Shown one piece after another: positions 17,722-27,816 of a DNA stretch of 59,350 bases. The notes under the pieces are model-generated. The model did not search any database. It was not told where the DNA came from and saw only the letters and a program-made list of their open reading frames with translations. Origin of the DNA: Acidobacteriota bacterium (GTDB lineage Bacteria; Acidobacteriota; Terriglobia; Terriglobales; Acidobacteriaceae); NCBI GenBank assembly GCA_021790995.1, contig JAJYFA010000005.1, positions 1-59,350 of the forward strand. Reading direction: 5' to 3'. Numbering within the stretch: position 1 is the stretch's first letter; each line of letters begins with the position of its first letter. The translations under genes were made by a program, and so were the position numbers.

Positions 17722-19509
17722 ATGACCGACACTCATCCGGAAGCCAAGCCCGAGAACAAAGACCAAATCACTGTGGCTGACCCGTCACGCGATCAGATCG
17801 ACAAAATGGTCGAGCCTTTTCTCGATGAACAACTCCGCGGCCACTCGAACTTCCTCCGCGACCAGATCGCCGGGGACCTGCAGAACAAGACCTTCGGCGA
17901 CGCAGTCGTCCAGACGCGCTTTCCACCCGAGCCCAACGGCTATCTGCACATCGGCCACGCCAAGGCTATTTTTCTTGACTTTGGACTGGCGGATGAGTTT
18001 GGGGGAAAGACCAACCTCCGCTTCGACGACACCAACCCGGAGAAGGAAGAGCAGGAGTACGTCGACTCCATCATGGCCGACGTGCGCTGGCTCGGCTTTG
18101 AGTGGGACCGCCTCTGCTACGCCAGTGACTACTTCGGCCAGCTCTACGAGTGGGCTCTGCAACTCATCAAGACTGGAAATGCATATGTCGACGATCTCAC
18201 GGCCGATGAGATCCGCCAGTACCGCGGCACGCTCACTGAGCCGGGCAAAGACTCGCCCTACCGCAACCGGGCGATTGAGGAAAATCTAGACCTGTTTGTC
18301 CGCATGAAGGCCGGCGAGTTCCCTGACGGTTCGCGCGTCCTGCGCGCCAAAATCGACATGGCCTCGCCCAACCTGAACATGCGCGACCCGGTGATGTACC
18401 GCATCCTCCATGCCACGCATCACCGCACCGGCGACGATTGGTGCATCTACCCCATGTACGACTACGCGCACGGCCAGTCGGACTCAATCGAAAACATCAC
18501 GCACTCCATGTGCACGCTTGAGTTCGCCGACCACCAGCCGCTCTACCGCTGGTTCATCGAGCAGCTCGGCATCTTTCCCTCGCGGCAGTTCGAGTTCGAC
18601 CGTCTCAACCTGACCTACACCATGCTCTCCAAGCGCAAGCTCCTGCAGCTTGTCACGGAGAAGCGCGTCTCGGGCTGGGACGATCCGCGGATGCCCACCC
18701 TCAGCGGCATTCGACGCCGCGGCTTCACGCCCGAGGCTATCCGCGCGTTTGTCGCCTCCGCCGGTGTCTCGCGCACCAACGGCATCGTCGACATTGAAAT
18801 GATGGAGCACTTTCAGCGCGACGACCTCAACCGCCGCGCCGCCCGCGCCATGGCCGTCCTGCGCCCGCTCAAGGTCGTCATCGACAACTACCCCGAGGGG
18901 CAGACGGAGTACGTCGATGTCGCCAACAACCCAGAAGACCCATCGGCCGGCATGCGCCAGGTTCCGTTCTCGCGCGAGCTTTACATCGAGCAGGACGACT
19001 TCCGCGAGATCCCGCCGCCCAAGTACTATCGCCTCTCGCCCGGCAAGGAAGTCCGCCTGCGCAACGCCTATTTTGTGACCGCACAGCGCGTCGTGAAGGA
19101 CGCGGCAGGCAACGTAACAGAGGTGCATTGCACCTACGATCCAGCCAGCCGGGGCGGCAATTCGCCCGACGGCCGCAAGGTCAAGTCGACCATGCACTGG
19201 GTCTCGGCCGCGCACGCCATCACTGCTGAAGTTCGCCTTTACGACAAGCTCTTTGCAAAGCCCGACCCGTACGACTTCCCCGAGGGCGGCGACCTCTTCG
19301 ACAACCTCAACCCCAACTCGCTCGAAATTGTGGGCGACGCCAAACTGGAGCCTTCACTCGCCGCCGCCAAAACCGGCGGCCACTACCAGTTCGAGCGCGT
19401 CGGCTATTTCTGCGCCGATCCCGACTCAACGCCCGAGATACTTGTTTTCAATCGCACCCTCCCGCTCAAAGACACCTGGGCCAAGATCGAAAGAAAAGCT
19501 GGCTTCTAG
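17722..19509 (+). CDS. glnS: Glutaminyl-tRNA synthetase
   Basis: GlnRS charges tRNA-Gln directly. The 595-aa product has [20 protein letters not shown] with the HIGH motif near residue 75, the GlnRS-specific FDDTNPEKE, and the KMSKS equivalent [11 protein letters not shown] near residue 300. Two C-terminal beta-barrel anticodon domains follow. A GlnRS gene means that tRNA-Gln need not pass through the GatCAB transamidation route, so the neighbouring GltX may be discriminating. AGGAATGGAAG upstream of the ATG gives a modest Shine-Dalgarno. Confidence 0.96.
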   Translation: MTDTHPEAKPENKDQITVADPSRDQIDKMVEPFLDEQLRGHSNFLRDQIAGDLQNKTFGDAVVQTRFPPEPNGYLHIGHAKAIFLDFGLADEFGGKTNLRFDDTNPEKEEQEYVDSIMADVRWLGFEWDRLCYASDYFGQLYEWALQLIKTGNAYVDDLTADEIRQYRGTLTEPGKDSPYRNRAIEENLDLFVRMKAGEFPDGSRVLRAKIDMASPNLNMRDPVMYRILHATHHRTGDDWCIYPMYDYAHGQSDSIENITHSMCTLEFADHQPLYRWFIEQLGIFPSRQFEFDRLNLTYTMLSKRKLLQLVTEKRVSGWDDPRMPTLSGIRRRGFTPEAIRAFVASAGVSRTNGIVDIEMMEHFQRDDLNRRAARAMAVLRPLKVVIDNYPEGQTEYVDVANNPEDPSAGMRQVPFSRELYIEQDDFREIPPPKYYRLSPGKEVRLRNAYFVTAQRVVKDAAGNVTEVHCTYDPASRGGNSPDGRKVKSTMHWVSAAHAITAEVRLYDKLFAKPDPYDFPEGGDLFDNLNPNSLEIVGDAKLEPSLAAAKTGGHYQFERVGYFCADPDSTPEILVFNRTLPLKDTWAKIERKAGF

Positions 19510-19684
19510 CCCAACTTCCGCAGTTGGAAAGACAAGTCTTTTCTTTTCATGCGGAGATATTGAAGTCTTCACTGCAACTCAGCAAATTCTAAGTACATTC
19601 GTAATGTGAATCTCACTCATACTCGGGCCTTTCTTACTCAGTCATCAGCATTCTCCGCCGATAAATGAGGAAAGATAAAGACCG

Positions 19685-19708
19685 CGGCGCGTCTAACCAG
19701 ACGCGCCG
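19685..19708. terminator. Strong hairpin between convergent glnS and a sugar-isomerase-like gene
   Basis: A perfect 10-bp inverted repeat, CGGCGCGTCT, loop AACC, AGACGCGCCG, lies midway in the 260-bp convergent gap. Runs of T are short (CTCTTTA on one side, TCTTT on the other strand), so it may be a weak bidirectional terminator. Confidence 0.65.
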
Positions 19709-19769
19709 TCTGGCTCTTTAACGGGAAACAGTGAGATTCGCTCAGCAGGGGCTGCTGTACTCAGCGCAA

Positions 19770-20591
19770 CTACTGGAACAACGCGAAAGCCGCTTCGATC
19801 TTTTCCGGCAGCGCAGCGTGCGCATCCGCCTGAGCGCTGCCGATCTCAAGCACCGTCGCGGGCGGCGCGGAAAGAGCCTTCAGGTCCTCAACGGTTTTCT
19901 TCCAATCAATGGTGCCGCCGCCTGGCCACAGGTGCTCATCCTTCGTGCCGTGGTTGTCGTGCACGTGAACCGAGGCAATGCGATTGCCGAGAGTCGCAAT
20001 CGCTTCTGCCGTTCCGACCGTGATGTGTGCGTGGCCCAGGTCCAGGCAGACGCCCACGTTGTTGAGGTGCCCAAGTTCGAGAATCATCACCAGGTGTTGC
20101 GGCGTCGTAGGATCGCTCAAAAGATTCTCGACCAGCAGGCGCACGCCGAGCGGCCGCGCAAACGCGCCCAGATGCTCGATCGCTGTGAGCGCAAGCTCAA
20201 TCGTGCGCTGCGACCATTCGTCGTTGCGCTCGCCCAGATGCAGCACAAGGTTACGCAACGGAATGTGCTCGGCCGCCTCCAGGGCGCGCTTGATCTCGTC
20301 CATAGAGTCGATGCGCCGCGCCTTCTCCGGATGCAGCACGTTCAACGCGGGCGCGCCTGAACGTCCCATCTCACGGTCGGGAAACAGCGGGGCATGCATG
20401 GAAAATGGCTCCAGCGCGCTCGATCGGAACCACTCGGCCAGCTCCGCCACGTCTTCGCGGCTGGTGTAGTCGAAGTGCTGTCGCGCGGCAAAGATCTCCA
20501 CCGCCTGTGCGCCAGAGCGCTCCGCAAGCTCCAGCAGCCCAGGGTGCAAACGGTGATTCAGAAACATGTGAGTCGACAGAACGCGAAACAT
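19770..20591 (-). CDS. Xylose-isomerase-like TIM-barrel protein (sugar phosphate isomerase/epimerase)
   Basis: This 273-aa AP-endonuclease-2-family barrel has STHMFLNHRLHPGLLELAERSGAQAVEI at the N-terminus, a metal-site pattern with VLHLGER, VRLLVENLL, VGVCLDLGHAHI and SVHVHDNHGTKDEHLWPGGG, and the C-terminal VLEIGS. The His, Glu and Asp residues in these strands are the usual divalent-metal ligands of sugar isomerases and epimerases such as IolE. The substrate cannot be assigned. I start at ATG 20589-20591; an upstream frame extension adds 11 residues without support. Confidence 0.8.
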   Translation of the reverse strand: MFRVLSTHMFLNHRLHPGLLELAERSGAQAVEIFAARQHFDYTSREDVAELAEWFRSSALEPFSMHAPLFPDREMGRSGAPALNVLHPEKARRIDSMDEIKRALEAAEHIPLRNLVLHLGERNDEWSQRTIELALTAIEHLGAFARPLGVRLLVENLLSDPTTPQHLVMILELGHLNNVGVCLDLGHAHITVGTAEAIATLGNRIASVHVHDNHGTKDEHLWPGGGTIDWKKTVEDLKALSAPPATVLEIGSAQADAHAALPEKIEAAFALFQ

Positions 20592-20803
20592 CGTAGTGCA
20601 ATCCCCCAGGCCGGAAACAAGCAACCCCCAGCGCCCGGCGCTGTTTGTATTTTCGCATTTTGAGGAGCTTCATTTCTTCAACCCTGGCTCGCCACAGGAA
20701 ATGCAGCCGGCAAGAAATGCGGAATGAGCCCTGTTCAGACCAGCTATCATCGAAATTGTCGCAGCGAACGCACGCACAAAATTATTTCTGAGGACCCGAA
20801 GAC

Positions 20804-21292
20804 GTGGAATCGGTGTTTTGGATTGAAGGGAAACCACCGGCGCCGCTGGCGATTGTGCTCTGCCCGCCGGGTGGCAAAGCCCTCAAGGACGAACTTCGCC
20901 GGATTGCGCGCAGCGGGGTGCAAACGCTGGTCTCTCTGCTCGAGCCTGAGGAAGCCGATTGGCTCGGCCTTGGCGAAGAAGGCCCGCTTGCTGAAAAGCT
21001 TGGTATGAATTTTCTCTCCTACCCGATTCAGGATGTTTCCGTGCCAGCCAGTGTGGCCGCGTTCCGTAAGTTTGTCTCCGGCCTGGCCAGCCGCCTACGC
21101 GGCGGCGAGCACATCGCCATGCACTGCCGCGGCAGCATTGGCCGCTCGCCGCTCACTGCTGCGTGTACCTTGATCCATCTCGGCTGGAACGTGAAGGATG
21201 CATTGGCCGCCATCGAAGCGGCGCGTGGCTACCCCATTCCCGACACCGGAGAGCAGTTGCAGTGGATTCTGAACTACAAAGTGCAGCCGTGA
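20804..21292 (+). CDS. Dual-specificity / tyrosine phosphatase-like protein
   Basis: This 162-aa protein contains the Cys-based phosphatase loop MHCRGSIGRSPL (H-C-x5-R) near residue 106 and the preceding acid-loop region IQDVSVP, typical of dual-specificity phosphatases and CDKN3-like bacterial homologues. It should dephosphorylate phosphotyrosine or other phosphoesters through a phospho-Cys intermediate. The start is GTG 20804 with GAGGA about 10 nt upstream. No kinase partner is adjacent. Confidence 0.82.
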   Translation: MESVFWIEGKPPAPLAIVLCPPGGKALKDELRRIARSGVQTLVSLLEPEEADWLGLGEEGPLAEKLGMNFLSYPIQDVSVPASVAAFRKFVSGLASRLRGGEHIAMHCRGSIGRSPLTAACTLIHLGWNVKDALAAIEAARGYPIPDTGEQLQWILNYKVQP

Positions 21293-21368
21293 ACGGGAAA
21301 GCGTGGTTGGCGGATTGAGCGGGCCATGTTGATCCGTTGCGTGCCGGATACTCTCATGGAGGTCCATC

Positions 21369-21962
21369 TTGATTCCTGACTCGCGCCAGAAGCAGCTTGT
21401 TGACCTGAGCTTTCCGCATCTGTGGCAGGCTGAGATCCTCACCGCGCGGCCGTTGATTCTGCCGCCGCGCCACTTCGTCTATCCGCGCGACGCAGAAGAG
21501 GTCGAGCGCGGCGCTCTTGAAGTGACGATTCACCCTCATGGAGCGGATACAGCGTCTTTTCTCGCCACCTGCGCCCTTGGCTTTCGCCATCCGGCTGCGC
21601 CAACCGGGATCTGGTCGACTCCAAGAGCGGAAGAAATCTGCGCCGTCGCAGGCGGCTACGCCTATCTGATCGACACCACGGCGCCCGAACGCTTCACCAT
21701 GATTCACTACCGGCCGGTTCTCGAACTGCGCGCGGCCGTTGCGGAAGGATTGTTGCTGTTTACCGGCCACCGCTCAATTCTTGCCTGGGGGCCGGCCGGT
21801 CAGGTGTGGGAGTCGCCAAAACTCTCCGATGAGGGCGTGACTATCGCGAGCATTGATGACGGCTTGCTGTGCGGAACGGGATGGGAGATGACGAGCGACC
21901 GTGAAAAACCTTTCACGCTCGACCTGCGGAGTGGAGCTACTCTTGCATCGCGGAAGAGATAA
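21369..21962 (+). CDS. Conserved-looking hypothetical protein
   Basis: This 197-aa soluble protein has no recognised domain. It is rich in short beta-strand patterns with aromatic residues (LIDTTAPERFTMIHYRPV, LLLFTGHRSILAWGPAG) and a GWEMTSDREKPFTLDL end, which could be a small beta-sandwich or a partial propeller. The start is TTG, favoured by TGGAGG at 21357-21362, 6 nt before it. It follows the phosphatase gene by 76 bp in the same direction. Confidence 0.65.
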   Translation: MIPDSRQKQLVDLSFPHLWQAEILTARPLILPPRHFVYPRDAEEVERGALEVTIHPHGADTASFLATCALGFRHPAAPTGIWSTPRAEEICAVAGGYAYLIDTTAPERFTMIHYRPVLELRAAVAEGLLLFTGHRSILAWGPAGQVWESPKLSDEGVTIASIDDGLLCGTGWEMTSDREKPFTLDLRSGATLASRKR

Positions 21963-22098
21963 TGGCTCTTCCACTGCGCGGCCGGTCGAAAGAGCTGGAT
22001 CTCGACTCGTGCTGTCCGGTTGCCTTCAGCAAACGCGCGCAAAAGCATGTGGCGCCGCGCCTTCGCGGGACTCCTCAAACTCCACCGGACCGGTTGTC

Positions 22099-23256
22099 TT
22101 ATTCCTGCTCGCCCAGCGCCAGGCGCAACTGATCGGAGTCGCTCCAGGCCATGCGCAGGCCGCCCGATACCAGTCCCCGGCCCATGAGTTGCACCATGGC
22201 GACAACCCAGCGCATCGCGCGCGGGGCAACGCCGTTGGGCCACAACTCGCTCAGGGGGCGAATCGCCCCATTTGCGTCCGGGTGAAATACGCGCTCGTCC
22301 CAGTTGCGCGAGCCTTGAGGAAATTCGGGATAGTAGCGCACCGCGTCGATGGTCGACTGCAACATGCGGTGCTTCCAGGGTTCGGCATACTGCGGCATGA
22401 AGAGCACGTGGCTCCTCTTCTCGCGCCGCACCTCGTGCACAAACTCGGTGAATGTAACCGCGTTGGTGAGGTTGATATTCGCGTTCGGTTCCACCCCGTG
22501 CCGATCGCCGCCTGAGATGAGCAGCATGTTCCATTTCTCGGCCAGCCGCCGAACCTCGCGGTTCTCGTTCCAGTTGCGCAGGCCGTTCAATTCCAGCGCG
22601 TGCACGTAGGCGCCGTTCTTTTGCAGGAATTCGTTCACCAGGAAGCGATGCTTTTCCTTGCCGATCAGGTAGAGGTCCCACAGCGGATGGTTAAAGACGA
22701 CCAGAACATTCGGCTCACGATGGAGCGACGCCAGAATCTCGGTCAGCCGCGCATCGCTGGGGTTGGCGGTGAACTCCCCAAGCGCCGCCATCCACTCCGT
22801 GGCGCTGGCGCTGGGCAGATTGTGCACACCCAGGTGGAACGACTGCATGCCGCCGTAAGGCGCGCTCCACTCCACCGAGACGGGAATCTGCCGCGCGCTG
22901 GGCACGCTGCGCAAGAGCATCGGCGCCTTGATGTTGTCGTGGTCGCTGATCGAAACCATGGCGTCGAGGCCGAGCTTTTCAATCTGTTTCGTTTCCAGAT
23001 CGAAGGCCAGCCTGGGCGTCATGGGCGGGGTCCAGTAGCTGGCCGCGTAATTGATGCGGATACCATAGACCTGCTCGGCGCGCCGCTCCATGCGCGACAG
23101 CAAAGGCCGCATCGCTGGAAACTGGTTGCCGAAATTGGCCAGGAAATCCAGAGCCTCGGAAGACTGATTGGTATGACTGTGCAGCGAGACCCCAGCGCGA
23201 AAATCGCTTGCGGCGGCCGTATCGCACCAGAGATACGAGATCGTGGATGTCGGCAT
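22099..23256 (-). CDS. PHP-domain-like metal-dependent phosphoesterase
   Basis: This 385-aa protein carries PHP-type metal motifs: GVSLHSHTNQS (H-x-H) near residue 23, VSISDHDNIKAP near residue 85, FNHPLWD near residue 183, and ISGGDRHG near residue 240. PHP proteins bind up to three metals and hydrolyse phosphoesters, for example in polymerase proofreading or histidinol phosphatase. No polymerase domain is present. The start ATG 23254-23256 has GAGGAG just upstream. Between it and the hypothetical gene at 21,962 lies a 136-bp convergent gap. Confidence 0.75.
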   Translation of the reverse strand: MPTSTISYLWCDTAAASDFRAGVSLHSHTNQSSEALDFLANFGNQFPAMRPLLSRMERRAEQVYGIRINYAASYWTPPMTPRLAFDLETKQIEKLGLDAMVSISDHDNIKAPMLLRSVPSARQIPVSVEWSAPYGGMQSFHLGVHNLPSASATEWMAALGEFTANPSDARLTEILASLHREPNVLVVFNHPLWDLYLIGKEKHRFLVNEFLQKNGAYVHALELNGLRNWNENREVRRLAEKWNMLLISGGDRHGVEPNANINLTNAVTFTEFVHEVRREKRSHVLFMPQYAEPWKHRMLQSTIDAVRYYPEFPQGSRNWDERVFHPDANGAIRPLSELWPNGVAPRAMRWVVAMVQLMGRGLVSGGLRMAWSDSDQLRLALGEQE

Positions 23257-23610
23257 CGCAACTCCTCGTCGATCGGCAATCGATCTTCGGATTTCCACAA
23301 ATAGTATCCAGTCCCCGCCATGAATATCCGGTTAAGAGCGTGCGAATTGCCCTTCAATTGCCCCCTTGCGGAATCAAGGGAGTCACCGTTCTTTCGTCTT
23401 GCCTTATCGTGGCGAGTTACTGCCGCTTGAGGGCCGAATCGGTAGGACTCTCATCATGAGCAAGCGATGGTGCGCTTCTGCACTCAAATGAGCAGGAAAC
23501 CTCTCAAGTTCCCTGACCGCCCGGCTTTGCGCCATCGGAGTGCATCCCATGGTTCAATCTTGAGAACTGGAGACCACAAATCCGATGGAACGATCTCATG
23601 CGGCCGGCGA
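23257..23610. other. Gene-free stretch between the PHP and LOG genes
   Basis: I see no supported coding frame, repeat or RNA. It should contain the promoter of the PHP gene on the left and the 3' end of the LOG transcript on the right. Confidence 0.5.
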
Positions 23611-24735
23611 CTAGGCCTTTCTCGTCTTTGCCATCTCAGGCCCCAGAAAATCGTCGATGTTCCATCCCTCCATCAAATCTTCATCGGGGGCGGACTTGCC
23701 GTCTTTCCGCTGCTCGGCCTGCGCGGCCGCGGCTTCGGCGGTCAGATAGTTCTCCGTCAATCCCTTGCGCAACAGATCGAAGGCCTCCTCGGGTGTGTTC
23801 GCAAATTGGAAGAGCTCGAGATCCTTGGGCGAGATGGCGCCGGCATCGACCAGCGCTTCGAGGTTGAAGACCTTTTTCCAGTAGTCGGAACCGTAAATGA
23901 CGACGGTGATCTTCTTGTTGGTCTTCTTGGTTTGCGCAAGGGTAAGCAGCTCGAACATCTCGTCAAGGGTACCGAATCCGCCCGGAAAGACGACCAGCGC
24001 CTTGGCCAGGTAGGCGAACCACAGCTTGCGCATGAAGAAATAGTGAAATTCGAGGTTCAGCGAGGGCGTGATGTACGGATTGGGCCGCTGCTCGAAGGGC
24101 AGCAGGATGTTCATGCCAATAGTTTTGCCGCCGGCCTCCCACGCGCCACGGTTGGCCGCCTCCATAATGCCGGGACCACCGCCGGAGGTGACAACAAAGC
24201 GATGCCTGCGTGAGGGGATGGTCTTGGCCCATTGCGTGAGCAACTGCGCCAGGCGGCGCGCGTCCTCGTAGTAGCGCGCCATCTCCACCGCCGCCACCGC
24301 GCGCTTCAATTGCAAAATGCTGGCATGGCCTGCCGCGATTTCGGCCGCTTTGGCCGGCTGTTCATAGCTTGGCGCCGGCTGCATGGAGCCGGTGTTTTCC
24401 AGAAGCTCCAGCGCATGATCCGCCTCTTCGCGTCCGCGGAAACGCGCCGAGCCGAAAAAAACCACCGTGTCCTGAATCTGCTCCCGGCGGAACCGCGCCA
24501 GTGGCTCCAGATACTCCGAGAGGATGCGGATCGGCCGTCCGTCGGCGCTGTTCAGAAAAGCGGAGTTCTCGTAAGCCAGAGGCGCATTATCAAGCGGAGG
24601 AGGCGCTCCGTCGCCAGGAATCACGGCGCGAGTTGCCGCTTCCGCTGCCGCGTTCTGAAGAGATCCCGCGGAGTTCTTGCCGCTCTCGTCTTCTGGTTGC
24701 TTCATTCCCTTTTCCCCTTGTTCCGTGTTGTTCAT
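23611..24735 (-). CDS. LOG-family protein (putative cytokinin-type phosphoribohydrolase)
   Basis: This 374-aa protein has the LOG/TIGR00730 signature: FFGSARF, VTSGGGPGIMEAANRGAWEAGG, and VVFPGGFGTLDEMFELLTLAQT with the catalytic P-G-G-x-G-T-x-x-E. LOG enzymes release nucleobases from nucleoside 5'-monophosphates; many were once called lysine decarboxylases. The N-terminal 70 residues are low-complexity and likely disordered, and the C-terminal 30 residues are charged, making it longer than plant LOG and like the long bacterial class. Starts at 24735 or at Met11 are both possible. It lies 3 bp after a small membrane gene. Confidence 0.85.
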   Translation of the reverse strand: MNNTEQGEKGMKQPEDESGKNSAGSLQNAAAEAATRAVIPGDGAPPPLDNAPLAYENSAFLNSADGRPIRILSEYLEPLARFRREQIQDTVVFFGSARFRGREEADHALELLENTGSMQPAPSYEQPAKAAEIAAGHASILQLKRAVAAVEMARYYEDARRLAQLLTQWAKTIPSRRHRFVVTSGGGPGIMEAANRGAWEAGGKTIGMNILLPFEQRPNPYITPSLNLEFHYFFMRKLWFAYLAKALVVFPGGFGTLDEMFELLTLAQTKKTNKKITVVIYGSDYWKKVFNLEALVDAGAISPKDLELFQFANTPEEAFDLLRKGLTENYLTAEAAAAQAEQRKDGKSAPDEDLMEGWNIDDFLGPEMAKTRKA

Positions 24736-24738
24736 CGT

Positions 24739-25002
24739 TTATCCATCCTGGCGCCGAACGGCATCCTGAAACGCAATCCAAAGGTTCAGCAGACCCAGTC
24801 CGGAAATGAGTCCGCGCACGGCGCCCGCTGTCGCAATACTCTGCAGCAAGGGAAACTGGAGAAAGAGCGGATTCTGATCCCAAAACGTATGCGACCAGGG
24901 CGCGTAGCAGATCGCCAGACCGATATACATGCGCAGCATAACGCGCAACAGCAACTCGATGCGTTGGAGCCAGCGGGGAACATGATGAGGATGTGATTGC
25001 AT
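24739..25002 (-). CDS. Small two-helix membrane protein, unknown function
   Basis: This 87-residue protein starts MQSHPHHVPRWLQRIELLLR and has hydrophobic segments VMLRMYIGLAICYA and LLQSIATAGAVRGLISGLGLLNLWIAF, separated by a WSHTFWDQNPLFLQF loop rich in aromatics. ATG 25000-25002 has AGGGCG 4 nt upstream; a longer upstream frame looks non-coding. It ends 3 bp before the LOG gene, so the two are almost certainly cotranscribed. Confidence 0.65.
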   Translation of the reverse strand: MQSHPHHVPRWLQRIELLLRVMLRMYIGLAICYAPWSHTFWDQNPLFLQFPLLQSIATAGAVRGLISGLGLLNLWIAFQDAVRRQDG

Positions 25003-25176
25003 TACGCCCTGGGAATCCGATGTCGAGCCTGCGGAAGATTCCACGGGCGATCCGGACAACTTCACCGTGAGTATAGTCGATGGCGATTCCGGCCGCTGCT
25101 GGGGCATTCTTTTGCTACGCTGTCCAGGATGCCATTGCTCTGCAATCTTCTGCTGCCAACGCACAACAAGGACCGT

Positions 25177-25265
25177 AGGCCTGAAGGCCTGAGCCCTTCT
25201 CAAGGACATCCTATTGCCACGGTATCACAAGAAAGGCCGAAAATTCTGGCCCGGCCTTCGGCCAG
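25177..25265. repeat. REP-like GGCC palindromes
   Basis: AGGCCT-GA-AGGCCT (25177-25190) and GGCC-TTC-GGCC (25253-25263), the latter nested in CTGGCC...GGCCAG, lie close together in intergenic DNA. They resemble short REP-type hairpins; copy number outside the window is unknown. Confidence 0.5.
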
Positions 25266-25417
25266 GTCTGGACTTCGCCGCACCGAGCATCGAAGGTATG
25301 CGCGATGCAGGAAAGGGAATCCGCCACAAGAATGGCGACCCGTGAACGGTCTGCCCACCGCGTGCCAAATCACTGCATTTCCACTTCTCAAACACAGTCT
25401 CTTCAGCAGGTGCACAA

Positions 25418-25446
25418 AGCTGCGATCTCCTGAAGAAATCGCAGCT
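25418..25446 (-). terminator. Hairpin downstream of the outer-membrane barrel gene
   Basis: A perfect 9-bp inverted repeat, AGCTGCGAT and ATCGCAGCT, with an 11-nt loop sits about 40 bp past the barrel gene stop. On the minus strand it is followed by TTGTG rather than a U-run, so it is a weak terminator candidate. Confidence 0.5.
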
Positions 25447-25487
25447 TGAGAGTTGAGGCTTCGCGACACCTGCGAAGAAGCTCCGCC

Positions 25488-26162
25488 TTAGAAGACGTAG
25501 AAGACGCCACCCATCGGCTCGGAAGTTCCGGTATACGTTCCGGTTGCCTGAAAGACCGTGGACAGATTGGGCGCCTTGTAAAGGTTGTAGCGATACTCAC
25601 CGCGGACACCTAATCGAGATGTCAACGAATAATCCACTCCGCCTCCAAATACATAGGTCGGCCTCATCACGGTGTTCACGGTATAGGTGCTGAGATTGCC
25701 CGGGATCACCGACAAGCCCAAACCGGCGATTCCGAAGGGCCGAAGCCGTCCGATCTTCACCGACGGGATCCAATCGAAATCGAACACAATCGACTTGCCC
25801 GTGACTGTCGTTGTTGGACACGCGCTACCGCATGTGGAGTTTGGGGTGCTCACGAAGGTTTCATTGACTGAATTGAAGGATAAACTCCCGCCAAAGCCCA
25901 GATAGCGGCTCTTCAGGTAGTGCAATTCAAATAAGCCGCCCATCGAGTTCTTCGGAGTTTGTGTCACCCCATGACCGGTGGAACTGCTCATGAAGGCTTC
26001 GTAGACACTACCACCAAAGTCAATCTGCTTTGCTTGCGCCTGTGCCTTTGGTGGCTGCACATTGCCCGTCTGCGCATTGGCAGCAGCGGTGCCGGCCACG
26101 GCTAAGACGACGCCGGCCACGGCAAGAATAAAGGAAAGAAATGCGACCCGCCTGCATTTCAT
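25488..26162 (-). CDS. Outer-membrane beta-barrel protein
   Basis: This 224-aa protein has a clear signal peptide (MKCRR, hydrophobic core AFLSFILAVAGVVLAVAG, cleavage near TAAANAQ). It then shows alternating polar/aromatic strands and ends GGVFYVF, with the terminal Phe typical of barrels recognised by BamA. FGIAGLGLSVIPGN and FGGGVDYSLTSRLGVRGEYRYN match the general OmpA/OmpW-like barrel pattern. The role could be porin-like or structural. ATG 26160-26162 is chosen because it gives a proper signal peptide; the longer frame upstream does not. Confidence 0.82.
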   Translation of the reverse strand: MKCRRVAFLSFILAVAGVVLAVAGTAAANAQTGNVQPPKAQAQAKQIDFGGSVYEAFMSSSTGHGVTQTPKNSMGGLFELHYLKSRYLGFGGSLSFNSVNETFVSTPNSTCGSACPTTTVTGKSIVFDFDWIPSVKIGRLRPFGIAGLGLSVIPGNLSTYTVNTVMRPTYVFGGGVDYSLTSRLGVRGEYRYNLYKAPNLSTVFQATGTYTGTSEPMGGVFYVF

Positions 26163-26322
26163 GATTTGAATTCGTCCCCCTGACAGTCTTGTTCTGGGTT
26201 GAGTGGTGCGAGATAGGCAGAGCCTACACACCGGCTGGGAGTTTGACGCATAAACCAGCAAAACGGCTTGCCTCAGCATCCAGTCTGAGCCATCTCTCTA
26301 TTGTAACGACTCTCTGTCCAAA

Positions 26323-27681
26323 CTACCCCACCACGGGCAACCCCGCAAGCGCCATGGCGATCTCCTCCTCGGGATAGTCGTAGTTCTGGAGCTTGCCGGC
26401 GTGGTAGTCGATATAGGACTGCATGTCGAAGTGGCCGTGGCCGCTCAGGTTGAAAAGGATGGTCCGTGACTTGCCTTCAGCCTTGGCTTCGAGCGCCTGG
26501 CGAATGGCTTCGGACACTGCATGATTCGACTCTGGCGCGGGAATGATGCCTTCTGCCCGGGCAAATTGCACCCCCGCGGCAAAGGCGTCAAGCTGCTGCG
26601 CGGTCACGGCTTCGGCCAGTCCGAGGTTGATGACATGCGAAACCAGCGGCGCCATGCCGTGATAGCGCAGACCTCCCGCGTGGAACCCCGGAGGCACAAA
26701 AGTGCTTCCCAGCGTGTGCATCTTCACCAGCGGCGTCAGATGGACGGTATCGCCGAAGTCGTAGGTGAACCGCCCCTTGGTCAGGCTGGGGCAGGCGTTC
26801 GGCTCCACGGCTACGACGCGCGCGTGTGACTTTCCTTTGAGTTTGCGGCCCAGGTAGGGCAGCGCCAGCCCGGCAAAGTTCGATCCGCCGCCTGTGCAGC
26901 CGATCACTACGTCGGGATCGTCGCCTGCCATCGCCATCTGTTCGATCGCCTCCAGGCCGATCACCGTCTGGTGCAGCAGTACGTGATTCAACACGCTGCC
27001 CAGCGCGTACTTGGTATTGGGATCCTTGGCCGCCACCTCGACGGCTTCGGAGATGGCGATACCGAGCGAGCCTTTCGAGTCGGGATGCTCGGCGAGAATT
27101 CCGCGGCCCGCATCGGTAAGCGGGCTGGGACTGGCGGTGACCGATGCGCCGAAGGCTTCCATCAGGGCGCGGCGATACGGCTTCTGGTCGTAGCTCACCC
27201 GCACCATGAAGACCTTGCACTGGAGCCCGAGAAACGCACAGGCCATTGACAGCGCCGATCCCCACTGCCCGGCGCCGGTCTCCGTCGAAAGGTGCGTCAC
27301 GCCCTCCTGCTTGTTGTACCAGGCCTGCGCGACGGCGGTGTTCAGCTTGTGCGAGCCGGCCGGGCTCGCACCTTCGTACTTATAGTAGATGCGTGCTGGC
27401 GTATCGAGCGCCTTTTCCAGCCGCCTTGCACGCATCAGCGGCGATGGCCGCCACTGCGCGTAAATCTGCCGCACCTCTCCAGGAATCTCGATCTCGCGCT
27501 CCTGACTCGCTTCCTGCGCGATCAGCGCCATGGGAAACAGCGGCGCCAGATCGCCTGGCGTCAGTGGCTGCAACGTGCCGGGATGCAGTGGCGGCGCCGG
27601 CGGTGACGGCAGATCGGGAACAATGTTGTACCAGGCGAGCGGAATATGGCTCTGAGGCAGGTTATACGCGATGGTTTCCAT
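26323..27681 (-). CDS. trpB: TrpB2-type tryptophan synthase beta chain
   Basis: This PLP enzyme condenses indole with serine, or a related substrate, to form tryptophan. The 452-aa length and an N-terminal extension ([18 protein letters not shown]) mark the TrpB2 class rather than the canonical 400-aa TrpB1. The PLP Lys is in GSHKLNTA near residue 112. [12 protein letters not shown] and the phosphate-binding [11 protein letters not shown] near residue 260 are intact. No trpA is adjacent, which is common for TrpB2, and it may work as a stand-alone indole-salvage enzyme. It diverges from the rubrerythrin gene. Confidence 0.9.
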   Translation of the reverse strand: METIAYNLPQSHIPLAWYNIVPDLPSPPAPPLHPGTLQPLTPGDLAPLFPMALIAQEASQEREIEIPGEVRQIYAQWRPSPLMRARRLEKALDTPARIYYKYEGASPAGSHKLNTAVAQAWYNKQEGVTHLSTETGAGQWGSALSMACAFLGLQCKVFMVRVSYDQKPYRRALMEAFGASVTASPSPLTDAGRGILAEHPDSKGSLGIAISEAVEVAAKDPNTKYALGSVLNHVLLHQTVIGLEAIEQMAMAGDDPDVVIGCTGGGSNFAGLALPYLGRKLKGKSHARVVAVEPNACPSLTKGRFTYDFGDTVHLTPLVKMHTLGSTFVPPGFHAGGLRYHGMAPLVSHVINLGLAEAVTAQQLDAFAAGVQFARAEGIIPAPESNHAVSEAIRQALEAKAEGKSRTILFNLSGHGHFDMQSYIDYHAGKLQNYDYPEEEIAMALAGLPVVG

Positions 27682-27816
27682 GCCGATATTTTACAGAAGC
27701 CCGCGTTGTCCCGCAGATGCGCTGCGCAAAAGCACTCGCTCTCTCTCCTGTGGCAGTCGTCACTGCAAGGGAGAACCGCGCCCGCATAGGCTCTTGAGCC
27801 AGGTAACGAGGAGAAG

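Larger units (their letters stand above)
25003..25487. other. Gene-free 485-bp stretch with hairpin repeats
   Basis: No supported coding frame is seen. It contains a cluster of GGCC-type palindromes and one strong 9-bp hairpin, listed separately. Codons and composition look intergenic throughout. Confidence 0.55.
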
